A DNA stretch of 64,000 nt, from positions 3,789,501 to 3,853,500 of the forward strand of contig OZ022498.1 of the NCBI GenBank assembly GCA_963989385.1, written 5' to 3'. The position numbers and the translations under genes were made by a program. How positions within the stretch are numbered: the first letter of the stretch is position 1; each line of letters starts with the position of its first letter. The stretch comes from Ctena decussata. Taxonomy: Eukaryota > Mollusca > Bivalvia > Lucinida > Lucinidae. Of the stretch, positions 63,886 through 64,000 are shown piece after piece. The notes beneath the pieces are model-generated. The model searched no databases. It was given only the letters and a program-made list of their open reading frames with translations, and had not been told where the DNA came from.

Positions 63886-64000
63886 GGCAATTTTATTGGA
63901 ACGGTTAGGGCTATTGCGGTAGTCTCATTATACCTTCCTAGTTTCTGGAAAAAAGAAAGCAAAATAATCTAAGAACAAGGAAAAAGAATCACTGCATGAA

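Overview
The window looks like nuclear DNA of a bivalve mollusc, probably a venerid-type clam. The evidence is indirect. It is AT-rich, no host gene can be recognised, and nearly every interpretable base belongs to a transposable element or a satellite-like repeat. The repeat types (TCCGTCC-rich Helitron-like elements with AAGGTCAAGGTCA-bearing tandem cores, mollusc-type SINE heads, CR1-like and other LINEs, many TA- or TTAA-flanked MITEs) fit bivalves as I know them. The species is not determinable by eye. All boundaries, repeat periods and target-site duplications (TSDs) below were read by hand.

Layout. 1-2.2 kb: two Helitron-like elements (HLEs) back to back, the first interrupted by a terminal-inverted-repeat (TIR) element. 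2-9.3 kb: MITEs, SINEs and a 1.5-kb TTAA-flanked (piggyBac-like) element containing nested MITEs. 12.0-16.9 kb: two inverted, circularly permuted copies of a ~1-kb sequence. One is split by a 2.8-kb TIR element with a 9-bp TSD, which itself contains a pogo-like and a hAT-like element. 17.2-18.4 kb: a 1.2-kb TIR element. 18.5-23.6 kb: a LINE on the minus strand with an uninterrupted 1202-codon endonuclease/reverse-transcriptase frame and a tandemly duplicated 713-bp 3' UTR. 23.9-25.1 kb: another HLE. 25.1-33.7 kb: broken LINE copies from at least three families. 34.3-37.7 kb: a SINE, a hAT MITE with a perfect 8-bp TSD, and a ~168-bp tandem array broken by two TIR elements. 38.2-42.0 kb: a 3.8-kb hAT-like element containing a mariner-like MITE and an HLE. 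42.1-43.8 kb: an HLE with an 835-bp tandem duplication. 44.0-49.4 kb: a CR1-like LINE split by a 4.07-kb TIR element, which contains a further TIR pair and a SINE. 50.3-59.6 kb: HLEs of three families, one inside another, with MITEs between. 59.6-64 kb: mostly unassigned sequence with a long inverted repeat and a 21-bp minisatellite.

The most interesting theme is a shared architecture. At least six HLE families of unrelated sequence have the same plan: a 5' subterminal repeat inside a hairpin, a CCGT-rich microsatellite, a core of ~145-180-bp tandem repeats, then the inverse complement of the 5' subterminal repeat followed by a small stem-loop. This is the plan known for DINE-1/HINE (Helentron-type, non-autonomous Helitrons). 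Several of these unrelated cores, plus one degenerate array, also carry the same nuclear-receptor motif AGGTCAAGGTCA (a DR0, containing TCAAGGTCA). The only long open frame is the LINE protein at 19.9-23.5 kb. Everything else coding is a fragment.
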